A stretch of 64,000 nt of DNA from contig NZ_VFMN01000001.1 in assembly GCF_006715055.1 (NCBI RefSeq), positions 248,001 through 312,000 on the forward strand, written 5' to 3'. Source of the stretch: Lapillicoccus jejuensis (GTDB lineage Bacteria; Actinomycetota; Actinomycetes; Actinomycetales; Dermatophilaceae). Position 1 is the stretch's first letter. Every line of letters begins with the position of its first letter. Shown one piece after another: positions 56,489 to 64,000 of the stretch. Made by a program: the position numbers and the translations under genes. The notes beneath the pieces were generated by a model. It saw nothing but the letters and a program-made list of their open reading frames with translations, was not told where the DNA came from and did not search any database.

Positions 56489-56783
56489 GGATCACGATGA
56501 CCGCACACGTACGGGCGCGATCTTCATGATGTTGGGGTGGCTGGTGGTTCTGATCGTCCGGTGGAGAAGGTGGCCCCGCGTCGCCCCTGGGAGGGAGATG
56601 CAGCCGGCCGAGGCCAGCCGAGTGGTGTCGATCTTGACTGCGGCCTACGGACTGCTCGCCGCCATCGCCCTCATCGAGGGCGTCGTCAGTCACAGAGGCA
56701 TAGTGGCGGTGCAAGTCGTCGCGTTTGGGGCTCTGGCGTTCACGGGGGGACGCAAGCTGCAAAGCTGGCGGGCGCAGCGTTGA
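56373..56783 (+). CDS. Four-helix membrane protein
   Basis: A 136-residue protein starting at GTG 56373 (VTHQERPGRDLRWL). It has four membrane segments: LAIYVASSFLGLGTAQLVVGL, AIFMMLGWLVVLIVRW, ILTAAYGLLAAIALIEGVV and VAVQVVAFGALAFTGG. It is 6 bp upstream of the HTH protein gene and probably co-transcribed with it. Confidence 0.6.
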   Translation: MTHQERPGRDLRWLAIYVASSFLGLGTAQLVVGLITAFEDHDDRTRTGAIFMMLGWLVVLIVRWRRWPRVAPGREMQPAEASRVVSILTAAYGLLAAIALIEGVVSHRGIVAVQVVAFGALAFTGGRKLQSWRAQR

Positions 56784-56789
56784 TCTGAA

Positions 56790-57272
56790 ATGCGCCGCAC
56801 TCCCGACCAGATGGCTGTTGACGCCGAGCGCTGGAAGGCAGCTCGCGAGGCCGGCAAAAGCGTGGCTCAGATCGCTGCCGAGGAGGGCGTCGGGACCGGC
56901 ACCGTCTCTAGGGCCACGTCAGGACCGGACATGCACGGCGCGTTGCGACAGACACAGGACGCTGCAACAGAGCGGGTCGCCGGCTGGGTCGAGGAACGAC
57001 GTCGAAGGGTGACAGCTCGCGAGATCGCCGAGCGCGACGGGGTCACCGTGGCCTGGGTGCGGGCGAAGGTGCGGCCCTTTGGGCCATTCCCCGTGCCAGC
57101 ACGACCAGCGCGGTGGACGGATGAGCAGGCTGCCGAGTGGGCTGAGTGGCGGAGGCGGGGCGAGACGCTGGCTGAGGTGGCTGCGGACGCTGGGGTGCCG
57201 AGGAAGTGGGTCGTCGAGGCTGCGACGGGGGGCCGAGGGCCGTTCTGGACCGGTCGGCGACGCCAGCGGTGA
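56790..57272 (+). CDS. Protein with repeated helix-turn-helix motifs
   Basis: A 160-residue protein with three short HTH-like units: REAGKSVAQIAAEEGVGTGTVSRAT near residue 20, VTAREIAERDGVTVAWVRAKV near residue 73, and RRGETLAEVAADAGVPRKWVVEA near residue 123. It ends in a basic tail. Such multi-HTH proteins bind DNA as regulators or recombination accessory factors. It starts at ATG 56790, just after a membrane protein gene. It could be an excision factor, but this is speculative. Confidence 0.65.
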   Translation: MRRTPDQMAVDAERWKAAREAGKSVAQIAAEEGVGTGTVSRATSGPDMHGALRQTQDAATERVAGWVEERRRRVTAREIAERDGVTVAWVRAKVRPFGPFPVPARPARWTDEQAAEWAEWRRRGETLAEVAADAGVPRKWVVEAATGGRGPFWTGRRRQR

Positions 57273-57435
57273 CATCCAACATTCACACAACGTCGACGGC
57301 CGTTGAGTCAGATCGCCTGTAGACGACCCGACATAGGTGAGTTAGCCCGCTCCCAAATAGCCCGCCCATCCGGTAGTGGAATGTCACGTGCGATCAACTA
57401 AAGAGGGCTGCGTCCACCGTTCCTTGGAATGCCCC
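57273..57435. other. Intergenic region between convergent genes
   Basis: I see no gene and no strong hairpin. It separates the plus-strand HTH gene from the minus-strand three-gene operon. Confidence 0.4.
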
Positions 57436-57768
57436 CTACGGCATTGCTTTAAAGATGTAGAGAGTGGTGTCCAAGACTGCCTGCCCGGCCAGCTGACGAC
57501 CGAGGAACATTGGTTCTTGATCATGATCTATCTCGCGACTGCTTGGCACGGCCGAATCCACGGTTGTGTCGGTCATCTGACGGTGCCCGTTCGAAACAGA
57601 TGTCGTTGAGCTCGTCAGGTGCATAGGAGTCTTAGTCGGACCGGCACCCAGATACCATTCCAAGCGGGTGCGCACCAGGTCGCTCATGCCGAGATCTTCG
57701 AATACCTGCTTGGACCAAGCGTTAGGACCTTCGTTGGTCCACACTGTTACAGGAGGCTGCTTGGGCAT
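57436..57768 (-). CDS. Hypothetical third gene of the antitoxin/chaperone-like operon
   Basis: A 110-residue protein starting at ATG 57768 (MPKQPPVTVWTNEGPNAWSK). It has a helical N-terminal half (VFEDLGMSDLVRTRLEWYLGAG), a Thr/Ser-rich middle, and a short C terminus. It follows the SecB-like gene by 46 bp on the same strand. In this position it could be the toxin or an accessory protein, but no toxin motif is evident. Start choice is uncertain; an upstream frame would overlap the chaperone gene. Confidence 0.45.
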   Translation of the reverse strand: MPKQPPVTVWTNEGPNAWSKQVFEDLGMSDLVRTRLEWYLGAGPTKTPMHLTSSTTSVSNGHRQMTDTTVDSAVPSSREIDHDQEPMFLGRQLAGQAVLDTTLYIFKAMP

Positions 57769-57814
57769 GGCTGCGGTTGCCACCTTTCGCCCGCTTGGGC
57801 TGAGTAGGTCGAGA

Positions 57815-58327
57815 CTAGAAGGAGCCCGTCGTGGCTGCAACTCGAACGAGGTCGCCGTCACTTAATCTCAGGCTTGCCTCAGGCGTAGTGGTAGGCAAAT
57901 CAATTCTCGCAAGCGTCGCTGACGCTAACTGCCTGGCCTGATGGGCCCCAAAGTCCCAGATCATGTGCCGGGCCCACGGGCCATAGGTGGACAGCAACTC
58001 ATCGTCCCCTTCTGGCATATCGCTTTGGTCGCGAAAAGTCATGGGGACTACGACGTCAACACGCACCTGTTTGGTCCCATTACTGGCTGTTATAACCCCT
58101 AGTAGAGCCCTCTCGGGTCGTTGGGGTTTCGCAACGCCCTTATGACGTATGCCAAGTGTCCGGATCACAAACTCCAACGAGGGCGATCCTCGCTCTTCTG
58201 GCGCGGCCGGTCCAACGCGCGCGTTTACAAGCATCAATCCACCCAGCATCACTGCAGGTGCGTCATCAGGCCAAAGCGGAGCGACGGCTGAATCGCTTCT
58301 CGACGCCTTAGTCTTCTGTGTCATCAT
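57815..58327 (-). CDS. SecB-like-fold candidate, chaperone of a toxin-antitoxin system
   Basis: A 170-residue protein. A disordered start is followed by strands (SLEFVIRTLGIRHKG, ERALLGVITASNGTKQVRVDVVVPMTF) and a long C-terminal helix segment, YGPWARHMIWDFGAHQARQLASATL, then LPTTTPEASL. The order of strands, then an aromatic helix and a proline-rich end, resembles the SecB-like chaperones of toxin-antitoxin-chaperone loci. Its start overlaps the XRE gene stop as TAATG. The match is by pattern only and needs a structure comparison. Confidence 0.45.
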   Translation of the reverse strand: MMTQKTKASRSDSAVAPLWPDDAPAVMLGGLMLVNARVGPAAPEERGSPSLEFVIRTLGIRHKGVAKPQRPERALLGVITASNGTKQVRVDVVVPMTFRDQSDMPEGDDELLSTYGPWARHMIWDFGAHQARQLASATLARIDLPTTTPEASLRLSDGDLVRVAATTGSF

Positions 58328-58800
58328 TAAGCAATAACAAAGTCGGGGTCGAAGTCGTCAACAGGTACCCCAGCGTAGTACTCGCTTGGATCCCGATAGT
58401 CTTCAATGAAATATACGTTTGAACAGTCGTCCACGGCAGCTCGCTTGCATGAAAGTTCGTGCGCCAGCGCCTCTTCTACCGCAGTTAAAGACGTGCGACT
58501 GTTGGCGACGGGGCGCCCATCAATTGTGTGACCCAACACCACGTCGAGACCCATCGCATAGCGGACAAGCGTCGACAGGCGGGGGTCCCGCGCTCCTGAC
58601 TCCACCTTGGCCACGGCGCTTTGGCTTATCCCAAGGATCTGCGCGAAGGCCTCTTGGGTGTACCCCTGGGCCCTCCTCAACTCGACAAGCCGGCGCAGCA
58701 ACTCCTGACTCTGCTCGTAGGTCTCAAACGCACGCTTGTCAGAGGCATCGTCGAGATCGAGTCCGACGGACTGAGCGAGGGAGCGAAGGTCCGTAGTCAC
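58327..58800 (-). CDS. XRE-family antitoxin-like regulator
   Basis: A 157-residue protein with an acidic, helical start, then an XRE helix-turn-helix LVELRRAQGYTQEAFAQILGISQSAVAKVESGARDPRLSTLVRYAMGL at about residues 36-83. The wording AVAKVE...DPRLSTLVRYAMGLD resembles HigA-type antitoxins of toxin-antitoxin-chaperone loci (DPKLSTLQRYARALD in the M. tuberculosis HigA). A C-terminal acidic tail (YYAGVPVDDFDPDF) follows. It begins at ATG 58800 and is the first gene of a three-gene operon. Confidence 0.75.
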   Translation of the reverse strand: MTTDLRSLAQSVGLDLDDASDKRAFETYEQSQELLRRLVELRRAQGYTQEAFAQILGISQSAVAKVESGARDPRLSTLVRYAMGLDVVLGHTIDGRPVANSRTSLTAVEEALAHELSCKRAAVDDCSNVYFIEDYRDPSEYYAGVPVDDFDPDFVIA

Positions 58801-58865
58801 CCGCTCAGCATGACCTTTGAGTCATGTCGGCACAAGGGGATGCCACAGATCGAGACACGAGTCAC

Positions 58866-59384
58866 TCAGCTCGACCCTGCCGCGTAGTGCGCATCCATGC
58901 GGGTCGCAGCCTCGATAGCATGCAGATCCTGCTCGGACTTGCCCTCCTCGCTTGGCCGCTTCCAGTCGACGTGGAGGCCGAGGAGTCGGTCCGGCTCCAC
59001 GTCCGGCTCCGTGAAGTAGAAGCGTGTGGCCTGCCGTACGCCCTCGGCTGTCACCTGATCATCGAACCGAAGCTCGAGCACGCGGTGGTCGGTGACCCCC
59101 AGCGAGCAGACGGGGCCCTTCTTCTTGCTCTTGGCGAAGGTCAGATTGCCCCTCTCCGCCTCAGCCAGGTGGTAGAGGAACTGGGCAAGTAGGAAGCGCC
59201 GGGCTACGGGGACCAGGCCCGAGACGACAGCCTTCATCCGGTCCTCACGGCCTCCCTCGGCCTCCAGCGCCTGACAATCTCCCCACTCGCCCCCCGCCCC
59301 TGCCGCCCCGCCATCGGCCTTGCAGGACCGAACTCCCGGCGGCTGAGCTGTCCCGACCCGATAGGTCCTAGCCTTCCCCGACAT
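58866..59384 (-). CDS. Hypothetical protein
   Basis: A 172-residue protein starting at ATG 59384 (MSGKARTYRVGTAQ). The C-terminal two thirds are well coded: VVSGLVPVARRFLLAQFLYHLAEAERGNL, KKGPVCSLGVTDHRVLELRFDD, and LLGLHVDWKRPSEE. The first 50 residues are low complexity, so the true start could be the internal ATG of MKAVVSGLV. I do not recognise the family. It lies upstream of the XRE operon on the same strand. Confidence 0.55.
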   Translation of the reverse strand: MSGKARTYRVGTAQPPGVRSCKADGGAAGAGGEWGDCQALEAEGGREDRMKAVVSGLVPVARRFLLAQFLYHLAEAERGNLTFAKSKKKGPVCSLGVTDHRVLELRFDDQVTAEGVRQATRFYFTEPDVEPDRLLGLHVDWKRPSEEGKSEQDLHAIEAATRMDAHYAAGSS

Positions 59385-59669
59385 GTCGGCAACGTAGCCG
59401 ACCAGCACCGATGATTGAAGCGACCGGACCTACACATCCCGGGCCAGGATGGACCACACCCCCCTCCGAAGGTCGGCCTCGACCGATCCGCTCTAGATTC
59501 GGACGGCCGCTAGCACGCAACGCCACGAGCACGACCAAACGACGGCCCCGTGCCACTAACTCGGGCACGGCAAGTCCCACGCCCGAACCTGCTCGCTATG
59601 ACCGAGCAGGTTCGAGACACCGCGAGACCCCGAGGAACTACTGCCTCCCCGGGGTCTCCTTCTGCGCAC
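59385..59669. other. Intergenic region with hairpins
   Basis: I see no gene. CCTGCTCG-CTATGAC-CGAGCAGG at about 59,588-59,610 and the larger stem at 59,624-59,658 can both fold. Confidence 0.45.
59624..59662. terminator. Terminator hairpin
   Basis: GAGACCCCG pairs with CGGGGTCTC, followed by CTTCT on the plus strand. It lies just past the 3' end of the minus-strand three-gene operon, so it may end that transcript even though the T run is on the other side. Confidence 0.65.
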
Positions 59670-59954
59670 TCAGGCCCGCGATGCCCCCTCGAGCACGTCC
59701 GCGGCCCTCAGAAGCGCCGCAGCCAGCCGGCGGGCCTCGTCCGGGGCGATCTTGTCGTCCGTGTAGACGTCGATCCCGGCGTCAGCGCTGTCGTGCATCC
59801 GGGGCTGGATGTTGACGGACGTGCGGTGAGACCCGTCGTCGGCCCGCTCCTCGAGGAAAGTGTGGTGACACCATCCGGGCTGCTCCGGGTGGTCGTCCTC
59901 GGTGCAGTGGTCGCGGCACCAGGGCTGGTGCTGGATGGCGGGTGTGGCGATCAT
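59670..59954 (-). CDS. DUF6907-like protein
   Basis: A 94-residue protein with PWCRDHCTEDDHPEQPGWCHH, a cysteine/histidine motif that may bind zinc, and the C-terminal helix APDEARRLAAALLRAADVLE. It matches the DUF6907 plan found in actinobacterial phages and elements. It is the third gene of a coupled operon and overlaps the second by 4 bp. A related fragment is at 49,719. Function is unknown. Confidence 0.7.
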   Translation of the reverse strand: MIATPAIQHQPWCRDHCTEDDHPEQPGWCHHTFLEERADDGSHRTSVNIQPRMHDSADAGIDVYTDDKIAPDEARRLAAALLRAADVLEGASRA

Positions 59955-60157
59955 CGAGCGGCCTCCTTACGGGACTCGGCGAGGACCGCGACGTCGGACA
60001 GCTTTAGCCCGAGCTGGTCCAGCCCGCTCATGAACGTCCGCAAGGTCGGGTGGTCGACGTCAGGGCACAGGGGCTCGACCCGCCGGCTCACACCCAGGAG
60101 CGAGAACCCCAGGTCGTTGAGCGCCCAGCCCAGCCGAGAGCGAAGCCGCCCGGTCAT
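59951..60157 (-). CDS. Small hypothetical protein of the right-end operon
   Basis: A 68-residue helical protein (MTGRLRSRLGWALNDLGFSL and onward, ending AVLAESRKEAAR). It overlaps both neighbours as ATGA, so it is tightly coupled. Unknown function. Confidence 0.6.
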   Translation of the reverse strand: MTGRLRSRLGWALNDLGFSLLGVSRRVEPLCPDVDHPTLRTFMSGLDQLGLKLSDVAVLAESRKEAAR

Positions 60158-60528
60158 CGGTTCGCCTCCATGACGGTCTCCGCGTCGAACCACGTCCGGC
60201 TCTTGAGGGTCGTCATCGCGTTCACGTAGCGCGTGAGCTGGTGCAGGAGCACCTTCGCGTCCTCGGCCGTCAGCCACACACGGAACGGCTCGCCCTCGCG
60301 CTCCATCAGGCGGAGGGTCAGGTCGAGCAGCGGCTCCATCTTGCCGGACTCGAGCATGACGAGCTGGGACTCGACGCGGAGGGCGTCCCAGTCGAGGTAG
60401 AAGCCCCCCGGCATCCCGATGTGCTCACGCTCGGCCGTCTGGCCGTCGTGCTTGCAGGCGGGCGTGGGCATGCACCACGAAGGGTGAAGGTCGGTCGGGG
60501 ACACGGTGAGTGGCTTTGCGTGAGACAT
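60154..60528 (-). CDS. DUF6907-like protein, first gene of the right-end operon
   Basis: A 124-residue protein with a cysteine/histidine motif HPSWCMPTPACKHDGQTAEREH near residue 15 and a C-terminal LTAEDAKVLLHQLTRYV helix. It is the first gene of a three-gene operon, 58 bp from the right junction, and is transcribed inward. Such proteins occur near integrases of actinobacterial elements. It might be part of an excision or regulatory unit, but no direct evidence shows this. Confidence 0.65.
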   Translation of the reverse strand: MSHAKPLTVSPTDLHPSWCMPTPACKHDGQTAEREHIGMPGGFYLDWDALRVESQLVMLESGKMEPLLDLTLRLMEREGEPFRVWLTAEDAKVLLHQLTRYVNAMTTLKSRTWFDAETVMEANR

Positions 60529-60542
60529 GGTGGCTGTCGCCT

Positions 60543-60567
60543 TCCCTGTTCTGAACTAGGACAGGGA
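60543..60567. other. Inverted repeat near the right junction
   Basis: TCCCTGT and ACAGGGA flank TCTGAACTAGG. The TAG that now ends the truncated TadC lies inside it. It is 20 bp from the junction and could be an integrase arm site or a terminator. Confidence 0.45.
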
Positions 60568-61458
60568 GAGGTTGGCATTCGTGACCATCATCGCGATCTC
60601 CTTGCGCCCGCCCTCCTCCATCACCTGGCGACGCCCGGCCTCGCGGACGTCCTGGGCCTGCGCGCGCAGCACCTCGGCCAGCGGCGTGCCCCGCTCGACG
60701 GCGACGACGATGCCGTCGACGAAGCGGGCGAGGCTCGGCAGCCCCGTGCGGTCGGCCAACCCCTGCAGCGCCACCGGCAGGCTGGCGCCGGCCCGGGCGT
60801 CGGCCAGGCAGGCGCCGAGCTCGATCGACAGTTCGCCGGTGGACAGCCGGCAGACGCGGTCCAGGGCGCCGGCCGCGCCCTCGCCCGCGGACACGGCGAG
60901 CGCGAGCAGCTCGGCCACCGTGGGGAACTCGGTGAGCATGCGCTTCTCGCGCCGGGTCGCTTCCCGGGACAGCAGCTGGTCGCGCAGCAGCGCGCCGCTG
61001 AGGGTGAGGCTGACGACGAGGACGAGGACCGGCAGGACCCCGGCGCCGCGGACGACGACGGCCACGACGCCCAGCGCCAGCCCGGCCAGTGCCCCGATGA
61101 CCCCGCAGACGACCTGCTCGGCCCGGAACCGCTCGACGTCGGGTGGTCGGCCGGCCCGCTGCAGCCGGCGTCGGACGCTGGCCTGGCCGCCCAGCAACCG
61201 GTCGGTGCGACCGGCGAGGTCGGTGAGCAGGATGCCGAGGGTGCGGCCGACCCCGAGCCCGGCGACGCCCGACGACGTCCCAGCCAGCAGCCGCGAGGGG
61301 CGCGGGGTGTCGCGCAGGTAGGGTTCGAGCCGCTCCTGCAGCCCCGGTCGCCGACCGGCGGGGGCGCCGTACGCGACGAGGACGAGCCCCACGGCGAGCA
61401 GGATCCCGAGACCGGCACCCTCCCAGCTCCAGCCGTGCCCCGGCAGCCCGGGGCTCAC
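60556..61458 (-). pseudogene. tadC: tadC 5' part, truncated by the element
   Basis: From GTG 61458 the gene encodes a TadC-type (type II secretion F domain) protein: GRTLGILLTDLAGRTDRLLGG, TVAELLALAVSAGEGAAGALDRV and RQVMEEGGRKEIAMM. After that the frame continues into element DNA, adding TNANLSLS and a stop. The last transmembrane helix and 28-residue tail are missing and lie at 23,412. TadC is needed in the inner-membrane platform of Tad pili, so pilus assembly is probably off while the element is present. Confidence 0.92.
60586..60588. other. Right attachment junction (attR core CAT)
   Basis: The sequence GTGAC-CAT-CATCG marks the switch from element to tadC. A second CAT follows at 60,589-60,591, so the core could be placed three bases further right; the rebuilt protein is the same only with the first. 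Confidence 0.7.
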
Positions 61459-62321
61459 CGCAGCACCCGCTCGTCCTCGGGAAGCCGTCCGATCCGGATC
61501 ATCAGGCGGTAGGCCAGGACCGTGACGCCCGCCCCGACGAGGAGCACGACGACGCCGCCGGGTCGGCTGTACGCCTGCAGCGACGTGCGCTGCAGCGAGA
61601 GCATCGCGAGGACGATCCAGGGTGCGGCGACGGCGAGGCGCGCGGCGTTGACCGTCCAGCCCTGCCGGGTCTCCAGCTCGGCGCGCGTGCGGGCGTCCTC
61701 GCGCAGGAAGCCGGAGAGCGTGCGCAGCAGCCGGCCCAGGTCGGAGCCGCCGACCTCGCGCGCGATCCGCAGCGACTCGACGAGGCGATCCCCCACCGGG
61801 TCGGCCAGCCGGTCCTTGAGCGCGTCGAGGCACTCCTGGAACCGCCCGGTCGTGCGGTAGTCCTGGGCGAAGGCGGCGAACGCCGGACGCAGCTCCTCGG
61901 GACCGCGGACGGACAGCTGGGCCAGGGCCTCCGGCAGCGCGAGACCGGCGCGCACGCCGGAGGCGATGTTGTCGACGGCGTCCGGCCACAGGTCGCGCAG
62001 GTGCGTACGACGCCGCCGGGCCCGCCCCCGCACGAGGGCCAGCGGGAGCCACCCCGCGATCGCGCCGAAGCACAGCGCCACGGGCGCGACCCCGGTCGTC
62101 GCGAGCGCGAAGACGGTGACGACGACGAAGGCGATGACGCAGCCGGCGACGACGTTGCCGGCGGACAGCGACGTCAGCCCGGCCTGGAGCGTCTCCTCGC
62201 GCAGCCGGGCCATCGGCCCGGGGCGGCGGCTGCGGGGGCCGGCGGGCTCCTGCGGCCAGAAGGACCACCAGACGCAGAACAGACCGGCGCCGAGCAGGAG
62301 CCCGATGACCAGGTCACCCAC
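61455..62321 (-). CDS. tadB: TadB-type pilus platform protein
   Basis: A 288-residue inner-membrane protein of the T2SSF family. It has hydrophobic segments at the N terminus (LVIGLLLGAGLFCVWW) and near residues 55-85, the F domain DNIASGVRAGLALPEALAQLS and RVIARE-type helices, and C-terminal membrane helices (VVLLVGAGVTVLAYRLMI). It pairs with TadC to form the Tad platform. The start is GTG 62321, 4 bp after cpaF; its end overlaps tadC as GTGA. Confidence 0.9.
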   Translation of the reverse strand: MGDLVIGLLLGAGLFCVWWSFWPQEPAGPRSRRPGPMARLREETLQAGLTSLSAGNVVAGCVIAFVVVTVFALATTGVAPVALCFGAIAGWLPLALVRGRARRRRTHLRDLWPDAVDNIASGVRAGLALPEALAQLSVRGPEELRPAFAAFAQDYRTTGRFQECLDALKDRLADPVGDRLVESLRIAREVGGSDLGRLLRTLSGFLREDARTRAELETRQGWTVNAARLAVAAPWIVLAMLSLQRTSLQAYSRPGGVVVLLVGAGVTVLAYRLMIRIGRLPEDERVLR

Positions 62322-62324
62322 CGC

Positions 62325-63557
62325 TCACACCGCCTGGGCGAGCAGGTCGGCGACGTCGTACCCGGCGCGCTCGAACCGCTCGACGTGCGGGGGGAACCCG
62401 TCGAGACGGCGCAGGACCTCGCCGCCGCGGCGGCCGAAGAGGTCTGCCACCTCGATGACGTCCTCCTCGGCGCGGCCGGGGACGGCGACGATCTCGCGCA
62501 CGCGCCGGACGCCGTCGCGCTCGAGGGCCTGGTGCACGACGATGTCGACCGCCGACGCGACGGTGGGCACGACGAACCGGGAGCTGACGTTGTCTCCGGC
62601 GAGCAGCGGCAGGGTGCACATCTTGAGGACGGCCTCGCGGGCGCTGTTGGCGTGCACCGTGCACAGGCCGGGCAACCCGGAGTTGAGCGCGATGAGCAGG
62701 TCGAGCGACTCGGCCTGACGGACCTCGCCCACGATGATCCGCGACGGCCGCATCCGCAGGGCCTCCTTGACCAGCCGGCGCAGCGGCACCTCCCCGGTGC
62801 CCTCGAGACTGGGCTGACGGCACTGCATCGACGCGACGTCGCGCAGCGGGATCTTCAGCTCGAAGACCTCCTCGCACGTGACGACCCGCTCCCGCGGCGG
62901 GATCGCGGCGGCCAGGCAGTTGAGCATCGTCGTCTTCCCGGCCTGGGTGCCGCCGGCGACGAGGATGTTGAGACCGGAGACGACCGCGGCCTCGAGGAAG
63001 GCCGCCGCCTGCCGGGTCAGCGTCCCGAGCCGGACGAGGTCCTCGAGCCGGTCCGCCTTGACGACGAACTTGCGGATGTTGACCTGCCAGTGCTCCTTGG
63101 TGATGTCGGGGATGACGACGTGCAGCCGCGACCCGTCCGGGAGCATCGCGTCGACGAACGGGCTCGACAGGTCGACCCGGCGACCGGAGCTGCGCAGCAT
63201 CCGCTCGACGAGGTCGCGCACCTCGTCGGCGCCGAGGATCGTCGTCGTCAGCTCGGCCACCCCACCGCGGGCGACGAAGACCTTCGACGGCTCGTTGATC
63301 CAGATCTCCTCGACCTCGGGGTCGTCGAAGTAGCGCTGAAGCGGGCCGTAGCCCGCGACGGCGTCGAGCACGGACTTCACCGCGTCCCCGAGGTCGCCCA
63401 GGGTCGGCATCCCGCCGTGCATCGAGCGCTCGTCGTAGTCGGTGACGGCGTCGCGGACGAGCCGGCCGACCTCGCCCGACTGGCGCGCAGGGTCCAGCCC
63501 CGAGCGGCGGATCAGCTCGCGGACCTCGCCCTCGACCAGCCGGACAGCCTCCGACAC
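62325..63557 (-). CDS. cpaF: Tad pilus assembly ATPase CpaF/TadA
   Basis: A 410-residue secretion ATPase that powers pilus extension and retraction. It has the CpaF N-terminal region (AVAGYGPLQRYFDDPEVEEIWIN), Walker A GGTQAGKTT at about 202-210, Walker B RIIVGEVR, and the His box TVHANSA. I chose GTG 63557 with a GGGGA-type ribosome-binding site upstream; a longer in-frame form begins 14 codons earlier. It heads the tad operon split by the element. Confidence 0.94.
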   Translation of the reverse strand: MSEAVRLVEGEVRELIRRSGLDPARQSGEVGRLVRDAVTDYDERSMHGGMPTLGDLGDAVKSVLDAVAGYGPLQRYFDDPEVEEIWINEPSKVFVARGGVAELTTTILGADEVRDLVERMLRSSGRRVDLSSPFVDAMLPDGSRLHVVIPDITKEHWQVNIRKFVVKADRLEDLVRLGTLTRQAAAFLEAAVVSGLNILVAGGTQAGKTTMLNCLAAAIPPRERVVTCEEVFELKIPLRDVASMQCRQPSLEGTGEVPLRRLVKEALRMRPSRIIVGEVRQAESLDLLIALNSGLPGLCTVHANSAREAVLKMCTLPLLAGDNVSSRFVVPTVASAVDIVVHQALERDGVRRVREIVAVPGRAEEDVIEVADLFGRRGGEVLRRLDGFPPHVERFERAGYDVADLLAQAV

Positions 63558-64000
63558 GTCCCCTGCCCCCTGCTCACAGCCTCGTACCAGGACGGGCACA
63601 GGCTAACCGCGGGATCGCCCCCGATCCGGGGATGCCGGACTTGTCCTGTGGAGAAGCATCGACGGCGAGACGACCCCCTGCGTGGCCGGTTCGCGACACA
63701 GGCCACAAACGGCCCCGGCGGAAACTCACCCGAACGGACGATGCGACGATATGACGTCCCACGGCACATTCGTCGCACGACGAACTGGCCCCTCGGGGCC
63801 ATGGCCCGACCTCCCCCTCGCCATCGTCACCGGCGGGGCGGGGCCCGACAGGCCGCATCGCACCGGGGGGTGCAGCGCGGCGGCGGTGACGACACGCCGG
63901 CTGAGCCGTTGCCTGGGGAGGTCGACGGCTCGGCCGGCTCGTCGACGTCCCCGAGCGTCGCCCAGCCCCCGTCGCACCGTCGCTGCGCCGACGTCGTCGG
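63558..64000. other. Region upstream of cpaF, no gene resolved
   Basis: This stretch should hold the tad promoter. From about 63,840 to the window edge both strands keep high GC at third positions. The minus strand (WATLGDVDEPAEPSTSPGNG, read toward a stop near 63,835) could be the C terminus of a gene entering from the right. The plus strand could be the start of a gene leaving the window. I could not decide between them. Confidence 0.4.

Overview
The window is high-GC actinobacterial chromosome. The gene order prfB-ftsE-ftsX-M23 peptidase-smpB, a tmRNA whose tag ends in ALAA, GTGA/ATGA start-stop overlaps throughout and a Tad pilus locus fit the Intrasporangiaceae/Dermatophilaceae group. 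The family is an inference and cannot be fixed from the sequence alone.

Positions 1-23,500 and 60,590-64,000 are ordinary chromosome. From left to right they hold a SIMPL-domain protein, thioredoxin, ssrA, a MarR-MFS pair with a perfect operator, a quinone-type oxidoreductase with a second MFS pump, a stand-alone TrpB-like enzyme, hydrolases, a double GNAT, a DUF2207 protein, the division and trans-translation cluster (smpB, M23, ftsX, ftsE, prfB), a lipoprotein, an epoxide-hydrolase-like protein, a RES-type toxin-antitoxin pair, and the tail of a tad operon (flp-like, tadE, tadE, tadG). The head of that tad operon (cpaF/tadA, tadB, tadC) reappears at the far right of the window.

About 37.1 kb between them (roughly 23,499-60,588) is an integrated element that splits tadC. 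The left fragment (23,412-23,498) encodes the missing last 28 residues of TadC and the right fragment (60,556-61,458) the first 290, and they join in frame at a shared CAT. A large serine integrase starts 33 bp inside the left end. Excision would rebuild tadC and the contiguous cpaF-tadB-tadC-flp-tadE-tadE-tadG operon, so the element may act as an on/off switch for Tad pili.

The element is a mosaic. Its left arm is satellite-like: integrase, three small proteins, a primase-polymerase and an SNF2-type helicase, mostly translationally coupled, with the helicase broken by an IS3-family insertion plus deletion. The centre carries a decayed type VII secretion eccC fragment, a frameshifted gene, an intact type I restriction-modification operon (hsdM-hsdS-hsdR), a divergent XRE regulator/small-protein pair, gene remnants, a DUF4192 gene and others preceded by leader hairpins, a small serine resolvase, an orphan 4-hydroxy-2-oxovalerate aldolase with a clipped N terminus, a phage tape-measure remnant and a second IS3-family element. 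The right arm holds many small membrane proteins, HTH proteins, a probable antitoxin/SecB-like chaperone operon, and a three-gene operon with two CxxxxC/DUF6907-like proteins next to the right end.
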